Shown here: positions 27,463 through 35,860 of the stretch, piece after piece
How positions within the stretch are numbered: the first letter of the stretch is position 1
How the letters are laid out: each line of letters opens with the position of its first letter
The notes under the pieces: generated by a model
Database searches by the model: none
Told to the model about the DNA's origin: nothing
Seen by the model: only the letters and a program-made list of their open reading frames with translations
Translations under genes and position numbers: made by a program
Assembly (NCBI GenBank): GCA_009839745.1
Contig: VXPE01000065.1
Location: forward strand, 1 to 45,875
Direction: 5' to 3'
DNA length: 45,875 bases
From: Candidatus Poribacteria bacterium
GTDB taxonomy: Bacteria; Poribacteria; WGA-4E; WGA-3G

Positions 27463-28923
27463 ATGAGATTTGAATGGTTCATCGCCTCCCGCTATCTACG
27501 CTCACGGCGCAAACAGTCCTTTATTTCAATTATCAGTATTATTTCCATTGGAGGGGTGGCACTCGGGGTCGCAACAGTAATACTCGTAAGTGCGATATTA
27601 GATGGGGTTGAACAGGGACTCAAGGATAGATTCCTCGCAAATGAGGCGCACGTTGTCTTGCGGTTGCACGATACTAGTTTCTTTGGGGATTACCAAAAAC
27701 GCATTTCCCAAATTGAGACAATCGATGAAGTCGTCGCGGTATCACCAGTCGTTTTGTCACAAAGTGCTGTTTTTCAGGAACGCAGCAATGCCATTCAAGA
27801 CGTAATTTACATCAAAGGCATTGATCCTGTTCAGGAAGACCGAGTCACCGACTTCTCAAAATTCGTGGACGGCTCCACCGAGTTACAAAACTCGCCGTAT
27901 ATTGAGAGTGCCCGACTTATTAGAGATGAAACCATCACAGGTGGGATTGTGCTCGGAGGACGTTTAGCCGCTCGTCTCGGGGTCATTAAAGGTGACGTGC
28001 TACGCCTTATCGTGAACCTGGCAAAACATCCTGTAAACGAGTCGATGCTCATACCGGACTTGGCGAACTTCGTTGTGGTTGGATTCTATGAGTCTGAATT
28101 GGCGGTTTATGACAACAACTTCGGGTTTATTGATCTGGCAGCCGCTCAAAAGATGTATAACAAAAAGAATAGAGTAAACACGATCTTCGTTCGGTTAACC
28201 GATGCGGAATTAGCACCTCGGATCGCCAGACAGATTGAGGATAAGGTTCAGTTCTCGGTCTTAGAAGGAATGCCGGACGCCAGAACGTGGATGGAGATGC
28301 AGGCACCCCTTTTCTCAGCACTTCGGTTGGAGAAAATAGCAACTGTCATTATTGAAGCACTTATCATCTTGGTCGCATCCTTCAATATCGCAAGCACACT
28401 CATCATGACCGTCATGGAAAAGACGAAAGATGTTGGGACCCTGCGAACACTCGGTGCGTCACGCGGAAACGTTATGAGACTTTTTATGATACAAGGGAGT
28501 GTCATTGGGATGCTTGGAACGTTATTCGGCACGGTTTTGGGACTTGTTCTTTGCTGGCTTTTGAGTTATAACGCAGACCGTCCCTCTTACTGGTATGCCG
28601 TTGTACTCGTTGTCCCAATTTTCCTACAAGTACTAATTGCGCTGAGGCACCTAATACCACGCCGTAAGGGATGGATGTTCGCAATTAGTTTTTTATGGCT
28701 TGCGGCGATCGGGTTCGCGCTCTACTGTGCTGTCACACCCATTTCGCTGGCGGATCTCGGACTGAGTCAAGTCTATCAGATGAATCAACTACCGATACAG
28801 GTGAATTGGTTTTTCGTTGTTTTCATCAATATACTTTCATTTTTAATCTGTTGGCTTGCAACACTCTATCCGGCATGGCAAGCGGCAAACTTAAAACCGG
28901 TTGAAGCCTTACAACATGAATAG
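27463..28923 (+). CDS. lolC: LolC/LolE-type lipoprotein-releasing ABC permease with an extra membrane segment
   Basis: This 486-residue inner-membrane protein belongs to the LolC/LolE (FtsX-like) family, which extracts mature lipoproteins for transfer to the outer membrane. It opens FIASRYLRSRRKQSFISIIS, has a large periplasmic domain (about residues 50-280), then membrane helices with ILVASFNIASTLIMTVMEKTK and MLGTLFGTVLGLVLCWLL. A stretch of about 75 residues follows (YWYAVVLVVPIFLQVLIAL and FAISFLWLAAIGFALYCAV) that adds two hydrophobic segments absent from typical 400-415-residue members. The end, LKPVEALQHE, is family-typical. lolD overlaps it by 8 bp. Confidence 0.9.
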   Translation: MRFEWFIASRYLRSRRKQSFISIISIISIGGVALGVATVILVSAILDGVEQGLKDRFLANEAHVVLRLHDTSFFGDYQKRISQIETIDEVVAVSPVVLSQSAVFQERSNAIQDVIYIKGIDPVQEDRVTDFSKFVDGSTELQNSPYIESARLIRDETITGGIVLGGRLAARLGVIKGDVLRLIVNLAKHPVNESMLIPDLANFVVVGFYESELAVYDNNFGFIDLAAAQKMYNKKNRVNTIFVRLTDAELAPRIARQIEDKVQFSVLEGMPDARTWMEMQAPLFSALRLEKIATVIIEALIILVASFNIASTLIMTVMEKTKDVGTLRTLGASRGNVMRLFMIQGSVIGMLGTLFGTVLGLVLCWLLSYNADRPSYWYAVVLVVPIFLQVLIALRHLIPRRKGWMFAISFLWLAAIGFALYCAVTPISLADLGLSQVYQMNQLPIQVNWFFVVFINILSFLICWLATLYPAWQAANLKPVEALQHE

Positions 28924-29599
28924 CAATGTAGAACCCCTTATCCGCATCGTAGATTTACACAAGTCCTACTATGATGGAGAATCAGAACTTCCGGTTCTTC
29001 AAGGCATCAACCTTGAAATATATATGTCAGAATTACTCGGGATCGTCGGAGCATCAGGTGTTGGGAAAAGCACGCTGCTTCACATCCTTGGAACACTTGA
29101 CAGACCCACTACAGGAAACGTTCTATACGACGAACAAGACGTATTCACACGCTCCGATACAGAACTTGCTCGGTTTCGGAACAAAGAAATTGGGTTTGTA
29201 TTTCAATTTCATCACTTATTACCGGAATTTACGGCACTTGAAAATGTCGCGTTGGCGGCATTAATTACATCATCACACAATAAAAGCGTATATAAAGAGG
29301 CTGAAGCATTACTCGATTATGTTGGACTCTCCGAAAGACTTTCACACTATCCGAGCCAATTGTCTGGTGGTGAAAGGCAACGCGTCGCAATCGCACGCGC
29401 ATTGATCAATCAACCGAAGATTGTATTCGCTGATGAACCCACTGGCAACCTTGATCGGCGGAGTAGCGAAGCGGTCTTAGAACTGCTCTGGGATTTGAAC
29501 GCTAAGTCTGGACAGACCTTTGTTATCGTAACACACAATCAAGAACTCGCTCAAAAAGTAGATCGAGTTATCCAACTCGTTGACGGAAAGGTTTTTTAG
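28916..29599 (+). CDS. lolD: Lipoprotein-releasing system ATPase LolD
   Basis: This 227-residue ABC ATPase powers the LolC-type permease. It has Walker A GASGVGKST, the signature LSGGERQR, Walker B IVFADEPTGNLD and the switch His in VTHNQ. The ATG at 28916 lies within the lolC stop region (atgaatag), which gives tight translational coupling. A TTG 15 bases upstream is also in frame but less likely. The family match is very strong; the MacB-like ATPases are the main alternative, but the lolC partner supports LolD. Confidence 0.92.
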   Translation: MNSNVEPLIRIVDLHKSYYDGESELPVLQGINLEIYMSELLGIVGASGVGKSTLLHILGTLDRPTTGNVLYDEQDVFTRSDTELARFRNKEIGFVFQFHHLLPEFTALENVALAALITSSHNKSVYKEAEALLDYVGLSERLSHYPSQLSGGERQRVAIARALINQPKIVFADEPTGNLDRRSSEAVLELLWDLNAKSGQTFVIVTHNQELAQKVDRVIQLVDGKVF

Positions 29600-29602
29600 A
29601 AA

Positions 29603-30484
29603 ATGTTGATTTATATCGACGGAGAATTTTTACCAAAAGCAGAAGCCAAGGTTTCGGTGTTCGATCACGGTTTGCTCTATGGTGACGGTGTTTTTGAAGG
29701 TATCCGTTCCTATAACGGCAGAGTCTTTAAACTCGATGAACACCTTGAGCGGCTTTACGATTCTGCCAAATCAATCATGTTACAGATCCCCATGCCCATT
29801 GAAACGATGAAGGAAACGGTTCTGGAAACACTCCGTCGAAACCACCTCAGTGAAGCCTATATTCGATTGGTTATAACTCGCGGCGTAGGAGATCTCGGAC
29901 TCGACCCGGATAAATGTCCACAGCCGAGCATCATTATTATTGCAGATAAAATCGCCCTCTACCCACAAAAATTCTATGAAGAGGGGTTAGAAATTGTAAC
30001 CGCCTCTGTCCGAAAGAATTATCCAGAAGCCATCAACCCGCGCATTAAGTCGTTGAACTATCTAAACAATATCTTAGCCAAAATCGAGGGCAAACAGTCC
30101 GGAGCAGTAGAGGTCCTGATGCTTAACGCAGACGGTTACGTTGCTGAATGTAGTGGCGACAATATTTTCTGGCTAAAGAATGAGGTACTTGTCACGCCGC
30201 CTGTTCACATGGGAATTTTGGAAGGTGTAACCCGGAATAGCGTTATCGATCTGGCACGCGACGCTGGCATGCGTGTCGAAGAGCGGGTTTTTACACGACA
30301 TGATCTTTACATTGCAGATGAATGTTTTCTCACCGGCACAGCCGCCGAGGTCATACCTGTTGTGAAAATAGATCGACGCGTCATCGGGAACGGGCAACCC
30401 GGAAAAGTGACAGAAAAGCTCATTGCAGCATTTCGGCAGTTTGCGCATAGCTGCGGCACCCCAATCTATACCACTGACGTATGA
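29603..30484 (+). CDS. ilvE: Branched-chain amino acid aminotransferase (class IV)
   Basis: This 293-residue PLP enzyme of fold type IV carries out the last step of valine, leucine and isoleucine synthesis or the first step of their breakdown. The start IYIDGEFLPKAEAKVSVFDHG and FEGIRSY are typical. K149 in IKSLNYLNN is the PLP-binding Lys, and ECSGDNIFW and GTAAEVIPV are further signatures. D-amino acid transaminase relatives are the alternative, but the length and motifs favour IlvE. It starts 3 bp after lolD and sits inside the envelope cluster. Confidence 0.92.
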   Translation: MLIYIDGEFLPKAEAKVSVFDHGLLYGDGVFEGIRSYNGRVFKLDEHLERLYDSAKSIMLQIPMPIETMKETVLETLRRNHLSEAYIRLVITRGVGDLGLDPDKCPQPSIIIIADKIALYPQKFYEEGLEIVTASVRKNYPEAINPRIKSLNYLNNILAKIEGKQSGAVEVLMLNADGYVAECSGDNIFWLKNEVLVTPPVHMGILEGVTRNSVIDLARDAGMRVEERVFTRHDLYIADECFLTGTAAEVIPVVKIDRRVIGNGQPGKVTEKLIAAFRQFAHSCGTPIYTTDV

Positions 30485-30548
30485 CAGTCGCATAAATCGT
30501 GCCGACACGCGCATGGAAACGCCTACAGCACATAGGAGGAGATTGATC

Positions 30549-33017
30549 ATGAATGCACCCAAAAACGTTCTTATTCTCATAAGTCTATTCATCGGACTCG
30601 CAGCAATCACAGCGTTTGCAGAAGAAACGGAAAAACCCGTATTTGGTCCCCAAGCAGCCACTACCACCGAACAGCAGGTGGAAACTGAATCTGATACAGA
30701 AACAACAGATACAACCACTACGACCGAAGTAACTGGTGATTCGATGCTTCTCGTCAAGAAAGTCTCTTTTTCAGGCGTGAAAACCACTTCCGAAGATATG
30801 CTGCGCACCCTTATTCAGACACAGATTGGGCAGGAAATCTCTGAAGAACTCCTCACACAGGACCTGAAAAGCCTCTTTAAAGACACAGGCTTCTTCTCTG
30901 AACTCACAGTAGATGTAACACCCGTTGAAGAGGGTGGATTGGAAGTCACTTACAAGGTCGTCGAAAGTCCTAAAATTTCTGGAATTAACATTATTGGAAA
31001 CGAAAATTTGAGTACCGGCAAACTTAAGGATGAAATTACACTCCGCCCCTCAGAAATTTATAGTGATCGGCGCCGGTGGGAAAGCGAACGCGCTTTACAG
31101 AAACTTTACCACGAAAAAGGATACTATCTTGTCGGCGTTCAAACCCACCTTGGCGATCGGGATGAAGAGGCGAATACTGTCCAAGTCACGTTTGAGATAA
31201 ACGAAGGACCGAGAGTGCGAATTGAGGAAATCAACTTCATTGGAAGCACACAAGTCTCGGAGAATACACTCCGGAAAAAACTCAAAACCCGCACCGGTAA
31301 ACACTTCGATCAGATGCTGTTTGAGGAAGAAGACTTATCCCTGAACCTCCGAAATTACTATCAGGACCGCGGCTTCGCACAAGTGAAGATCATCGGCTAC
31401 GAAAAACGGTTCACAGAAGACAAAACCGGCTTAATGCTTGACATTACTGTTGATGAAGGTCCCGAATTCATTATTGGAACATATACCCTTGAGGTGGAAG
31501 CCGGTGCTAAGGAACTCTTTTCTGAAAAGAAGATACGTGGGATGCTCGACCCTGCGGAAGGCGAGGTTTTTAACCGCGCGGCTTTTGACGAATCCATCGC
31601 AAATTTACAGCAGGCTTATCTCGACAAAGGCTACCTCCTTTCAGAAGTGATGCCGACGCCTACGTTCAATGAAACGGAAGGCGTGGTTGACATTACCTTG
31701 AAGATCAACGAAGGAGATGTCATCGTTATTGACAAGGTCATCATTACTGGATTAGAAAAAACACAGGAACACGTCGTTAAACGTGAGTTGGATTTCTTGG
31801 ACATCAAGGCTGATGAGTTATTAGATGTCAAAGCCCTGCGCAAAGCACGGCAACGTCTATTCCAGATGGGTTCCTTCATTCGTGCCGTTGACTTTGTCCC
31901 AAGTGATACCTCTGAAGAGAAACGAAAGGAGTTAAGAGTCAATATCGCGGAAACGCCACGAACAGGGATGTTAAGTCTCGGCGGTGGATACGGCAGCGAA
32001 GGCGGTATCTTCGGTGTTGCGGAGGTTGGACAGAACAACTTTCGCGGACGCGCGTATCGGGTGCATCTAAAAGGCGAGTTAGGCACAAGAGATCACCATA
32101 CCGCTGAACTCAGTTTTGGAACCCCGTGGATTTTGGGTACCCCCACTCGGCTTAACGCCAGACTTTACGACAATCGACGCTTTCGTCGTTACTATGGAAC
32201 GATCGGCGCTCTCTACAACCGTCGTAGTCTGGGAAGTAACTCCCCATACGGTCTATACGACCGGTACATTTGGGCGAGACGCGGGGCCTCACTCACCCTC
32301 GGCAGACCCATTGCCCACGACATTGATTTGTCCGTCCGTTTTCGGAATGAACACGTAGAATCACATAACCCCGATCGAGAGTTATACAATCGCTCCACAC
32401 GGAGTATCCTGTTTTCCGTTGGACGAGATACCCGCGATTATCGAACTTCTCTGTTTGACCCAACAGCCGGTTCATTTAATACACTCTCCTATGAATACTC
32501 AGGCGGTATTCTTGGAGCGGACAACAAATTCCAGAAATATTATGCGGACTCGAGCTTGTTCTACAGTGGATGGTGGAACCACGTTATCGCCGTGCATGCT
32601 CGCGCAGGTCTCATGCGAAGTGAAAGCACCGATGCTTATTTCCTATTCTACGAAAGGTTCTTCCTCGGGGGTGTAGATAGTATCCGTGGCTACGATGATT
32701 GGGAAATCTATCCTGATCCAGATGAAACGGGCTTTATCAATCCTTACGGGGGTGATAAGGTATTCTTCGCAAACTTTGAGTATCGTGTTCCAATTTCTCA
32801 GCAGCTCACGGCAGCACTGTTTCTTGATATAGGACAGGTGTGGGATGAAAGCACTACAAACGTCTTCAGCGAAATCAATATGAAACGAGGTCTCGGTCTT
32901 GAGGCGCGGTTCACCATGCTTGGCATGTTAGTTCGGTTAGGTTGGGGGTATGGCTTGGATCGCATTAGCGGCGAACCTGCTGGCAAATTCCACTTCACGG
33001 TTGGTCCGGGATTTTAA
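30549..33017 (+). CDS. bamA: Outer membrane protein assembly factor BamA
   Basis: This 822-residue Omp85 protein inserts beta-barrel proteins into the outer membrane. It has a signal peptide (LISLFIGLAAITAFAEE), a Thr/Glu-rich linker, then five POTRA-like repeats (about residues 60-430; for example VSFSGVKTTSEDML, ISGINIIGNENLSTGKL, VRIEEINFIGSTQVSE). The C-terminal barrel (about 460-822) contains FFLGGVDSIRGYDDWE, the VRGF/Y-like lid loop, and ends in Phe. The ATG at 30549 is chosen because AGGAGGA lies eight bases upstream; a longer frame to 30423 overlaps ilvE. ompH follows. Confidence 0.96.
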   Translation: MNAPKNVLILISLFIGLAAITAFAEETEKPVFGPQAATTTEQQVETESDTETTDTTTTTEVTGDSMLLVKKVSFSGVKTTSEDMLRTLIQTQIGQEISEELLTQDLKSLFKDTGFFSELTVDVTPVEEGGLEVTYKVVESPKISGINIIGNENLSTGKLKDEITLRPSEIYSDRRRWESERALQKLYHEKGYYLVGVQTHLGDRDEEANTVQVTFEINEGPRVRIEEINFIGSTQVSENTLRKKLKTRTGKHFDQMLFEEEDLSLNLRNYYQDRGFAQVKIIGYEKRFTEDKTGLMLDITVDEGPEFIIGTYTLEVEAGAKELFSEKKIRGMLDPAEGEVFNRAAFDESIANLQQAYLDKGYLLSEVMPTPTFNETEGVVDITLKINEGDVIVIDKVIITGLEKTQEHVVKRELDFLDIKADELLDVKALRKARQRLFQMGSFIRAVDFVPSDTSEEKRKELRVNIAETPRTGMLSLGGGYGSEGGIFGVAEVGQNNFRGRAYRVHLKGELGTRDHHTAELSFGTPWILGTPTRLNARLYDNRRFRRYYGTIGALYNRRSLGSNSPYGLYDRYIWARRGASLTLGRPIAHDIDLSVRFRNEHVESHNPDRELYNRSTRSILFSVGRDTRDYRTSLFDPTAGSFNTLSYEYSGGILGADNKFQKYYADSSLFYSGWWNHVIAVHARAGLMRSESTDAYFLFYERFFLGGVDSIRGYDDWEIYPDPDETGFINPYGGDKVFFANFEYRVPISQQLTAALFLDIGQVWDESTTNVFSEINMKRGLGLEARFTMLGMLVRLGWGYGLDRISGEPAGKFHFTVGPGF

Positions 33018-33125
33018 TTTTACCTTGCGGCGGAACACCGTGCGTCCTATCTATCACGTGCTTTTCTCAAACCTGAAGAAACGCCCAAGCAAAAACCCTG
33101 CACCGTTGTTGCAGGCTACGTCTTT
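33012..33125 (+). repeat. Dispersed repeat copy between bamA and ompH
   Basis: The spacer begins ttttaattttaccttgcgg, with the bamA TAA stop (33015-33017) as part of the head. It continues through cgtgcgtcctatc, tatcacgtgcttttct, aaacctgaagaaa and gttgttgcaggctac. These blocks match 18597-18709 in order and spacing. Confidence 0.75.
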
Positions 33126-33152
33126 GATTTAAACATTGGAAGGAATAATTTT

Positions 33153-33698
33153 ATGAAACCATTTCGGTTGGGTGCTTACCCAGCACACTTAACACTCTTA
33201 ATTATCGGTCTTACAGTTTTCTGCCTCAGTTCGGGCAGCATTGGACAGGAATCTTTCAAAATCGGTGTCGTAAACACACAAGAAGTTTTAGAAGGATCCC
33301 AAAAAGCGACGGATGCCACCGAACTGCTCCAAGCGGCAAGCGAACGCCTGAAAACGAAATTGCAGCAGTTAGAAGACGAGATCAGAACGCTACAAGAAAA
33401 GAAGGCGAAAACTGAACTCTTCGTCGAAAGAGCACAGACCGCGGATTTGGATAACGAAATTCGCCTCAAACAGCAGGAATACCAACGTGAGGTCCAAATC
33501 GGTCAGCAGGCATTGCTTGAAAAAGAGCAAGAGTTGATGGAGCCGATTTACAACAGCCTTCAAGAACTGATTATCAAAGTCGGTGAGTCCGAAGATTTCG
33601 ACATCATCCTCGAAAAACGACTCATCACCCTTTATGTGAAAAAGGATTACGATTTGACACAACAGTTAATCGGCTTGATGAACGAAGGCTCCGAATAA
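33153..33698 (+). CDS. OmpH/Skp family periplasmic chaperone
   Basis: This 181-residue protein has a signal peptide (LLIIGLTVFCLSSGSIG). It then shows the OmpH opening, FKIGVVNTQEVLEGSQ, and a long charged coiled coil (about residues 55-130). The end, EDFDIILEKRL and YVKKDYDLTQ, is family-typical. Skp-like proteins hold unfolded outer-membrane proteins in the periplasm and pass them to BamA, whose gene lies directly upstream. AAGGAA precedes the ATG. Confidence 0.92.
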   Translation: MKPFRLGAYPAHLTLLIIGLTVFCLSSGSIGQESFKIGVVNTQEVLEGSQKATDATELLQAASERLKTKLQQLEDEIRTLQEKKAKTELFVERAQTADLDNEIRLKQQEYQREVQIGQQALLEKEQELMEPIYNSLQELIIKVGESEDFDIILEKRLITLYVKKDYDLTQQLIGLMNEGSE

Positions 33699-33783
33699 CG
33701 CGACACTGCCTAAACTCCAGTTGTGGGAGGGGGGTGTACCCCTGAATAACCATTCACATCAATGGGGAAAGGAACACGGTTAA

Positions 33784-34836
33784 ATGTGTATGAAACTCAA
33801 GGAAATTTGTGAACGCTTGGATGGCGATCTTTCTGGGGACGGTGATATTGAAATTACAGGCGTTTCTGGAATCAAAGAGGCACTCCCAAGTCAGATTACC
33901 TTCGTTGCTAACCCGAAATACCTCGCTGCCATAGCGACAACACAAGCAGGCGCCATTATTATTGGTCGCGGTGTCAACGGTAACGGTAAGCCTACCATCT
34001 GTGTTGAGAATCCCTACTGGGCTTTCGTCAAAGTTATAGAAATGTTCGCGTGGGACAAAAACGAACGCGCACTTCCCGGGGTCCATGAAACCGCAATTTT
34101 AGGAAAAAACGTTAAACTCGGTGAGCGCGTTTCTATCCAAGCGTTTGCCTATATCGCAGACAACGTTGAAATTGGAGATGATACCGTTATTCAGCCGTTT
34201 GTTCACATTGGTGAAGGCACCAAAATCGGCTCCGATGGTCTAATTTATCCACATGTCAGTATTCGAGAAGAAATAATTATCGGCGACCGAGTGATCATCC
34301 ACTGCGGCGCGGTGATTGGCAGCGACGGTTTCGGATTCGCGCCCGTTAGCAACCGACACCACAAAATCCCTCAAATCGGAACTGTAGTCATTGAAGACGA
34401 TGTTGAAATTGGAGCGAATACTACCATTGATAGAGCAACCCTCTCCGAAACACTTATCAAACGCGGCACCAAATTGGATAATCTCGTCCAAATCGCACAC
34501 AATGTTGTTATCGGAGAAGATTGTTGTCTCGCCGCGCAAGTGGGTATCGCTGGCAGCACGACGATCGGGGACCGCGTAAATATCGCTGGGCATGGCGGCG
34601 CAGCAGGACATCTGACACTCGGCGCAGACAGTGTCGTTTATGCCAAATCCGCAGTTACAAAGGACATGCCCGCTGGCAGTCATCTGTCTGGATTCCCCGC
34701 ACGTCCTCACAAACAGGAACTCCGGATTCACGCGGCGACTCGGAAATTGCCAGAACTGCTCCCCGAATTCACGAAACTCCAAAAACGGGTTGCGGAACTG
34801 GAAGCGAAGCTTCAAGAACTGGAGGATAAATCGTAG
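33784..34836 (+). CDS. lpxD: UDP-3-O-acylglucosamine N-acyltransferase
   Basis: This 350-residue enzyme adds the second acyl chain in lipid A synthesis. The N-terminal uridine-binding domain (ICERLDGDLSGDG to about residue 95) is followed by a left-handed beta helix of hexapeptide repeats (IGDDTVIQPFVHIGEGTKIG and so on). The catalytic His lies in IAHNVVIGE, and GSDGFGFAP is diagnostic of LpxD. The C-terminal helix is long and charged (ELEAKLQELEDK). An ATG six bases further on is an alternative start. lpxA, fabZ and lpxC are not next to it. Confidence 0.95.
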   Translation: MCMKLKEICERLDGDLSGDGDIEITGVSGIKEALPSQITFVANPKYLAAIATTQAGAIIIGRGVNGNGKPTICVENPYWAFVKVIEMFAWDKNERALPGVHETAILGKNVKLGERVSIQAFAYIADNVEIGDDTVIQPFVHIGEGTKIGSDGLIYPHVSIREEIIIGDRVIIHCGAVIGSDGFGFAPVSNRHHKIPQIGTVVIEDDVEIGANTTIDRATLSETLIKRGTKLDNLVQIAHNVVIGEDCCLAAQVGIAGSTTIGDRVNIAGHGGAAGHLTLGADSVVYAKSAVTKDMPAGSHLSGFPARPHKQELRIHAATRKLPELLPEFTKLQKRVAELEAKLQELEDKS

Positions 34837-35011
34837 GCAGATCACCGAAAACAGAGACTTCAATTTTTTTCGGTTTCTATGCGAACCTTCTTTTTCCACT
34901 GTATCTCCTCTCTTTCAAGCAACACTATAGTCGGTGTGCTGGCAGTATGGAACGCATCTCGGTATCCGTTATCCCTAACAGATTATCCTTCAATGCTCAC
35001 GATCAGAAAAA

Positions 35012-35860
35012 ATGAAGACATTGATCGCGTATGTTGAGTTGGCGCGTCCACTTAACGGAATCATCGCCTTCATCTCTGCATGGCTCGGTGGAATGTTTGC
35101 CAGCCAAGGTAACGTGGAACACCTCGTCGATATCCGACTGCTGTTGGTTTCCGTTGCTGCGCTTGTTGTGATCTCTGCCGGAAACGCCATTAACGATTAC
35201 TGTGATTACGACATCGACCGAATCAATCGCCCACGGCGACCGCTCCCTTCTGGACGCATTCGGCGTTCCAATGCCCTAATTTTTGCAATCATCCTTACGG
35301 CAATCGGCATCTATCTGGGAACCCGTATCAACAGAAATTCGACAGCCATTGCTATCCTCGTGTCGGTCGCCCTTGCAAGTTATGCTTTTTGGTTGAAACG
35401 CACCCCTTTTGTCGGCAATTTAGTCGTCAGTGGATTAACGGGTTTAACCTTCATTGCTGGCGGTGTAGCGATAGATTCGGTGCAAGGCACACTCATTCCA
35501 GCAATCTTTGCCTTTTTGTTCACAACGGCGCGGGAAATCGTCAAAGACCTTGAGGATACGGAAGGGGACGAGAAAAATAACGCGAAAACGCTTGCGACCC
35601 TTAACCCACGGATCGCAGTCTGGGCAGCCATCGGTTTCATGGCATCTGTTATTTTGTTTAGCCCCCTCCCTTATGTATTCGGTTGGTATTCATGGCACTA
35701 CTTGATTGTCGTTTTCATCGGTGTTGATGTGGTACTCATCGGTTTGGCAATTCGTCTGTGTCAAGATGCTTCCAAAGAGAGTTGTGCATCCATTCAACGT
35801 TGGATGAAATGGGATATATTCGTCGGACTCGGCGCGATCTATCTCGGAACGTTTTTATGA
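35012..35860 (+). CDS. UbiA-family prenyltransferase, DGGGP synthase-like
   Basis: This 282-residue integral membrane protein has about eight hydrophobic segments. The two Asp-rich prenyl-diphosphate/Mg motifs are NDYCDYDIDRINRP and DLEDTEGDEKNN. The pattern INRPRRPLPSGRI and EIVKDLEDTEGD is close to archaeal digeranylgeranylglyceryl phosphate synthases, which add a second isoprenoid chain to glycerol phosphate. A GGGP synthase gene lies about 1.3 kb downstream, which supports this role. Other UbiA enzymes (quinone or heme synthesis) remain possible. The next gene starts within its stop codon (ATGA). Confidence 0.85.
   Translation: MKTLIAYVELARPLNGIIAFISAWLGGMFASQGNVEHLVDIRLLLVSVAALVVISAGNAINDYCDYDIDRINRPRRPLPSGRIRRSNALIFAIILTAIGIYLGTRINRNSTAIAILVSVALASYAFWLKRTPFVGNLVVSGLTGLTFIAGGVAIDSVQGTLIPAIFAFLFTTAREIVKDLEDTEGDEKNNAKTLATLNPRIAVWAAIGFMASVILFSPLPYVFGWYSWHYLIVVFIGVDVVLIGLAIRLCQDASKESCASIQRWMKWDIFVGLGAIYLGTFL

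Noticed and set aside
30423-30548. Longer BamA starting inside ilvE
   Set aside because: An AGGAGGA-preceded ATG at 30549 directly starts a signal peptide; the upstream part is an ilvE shadow.
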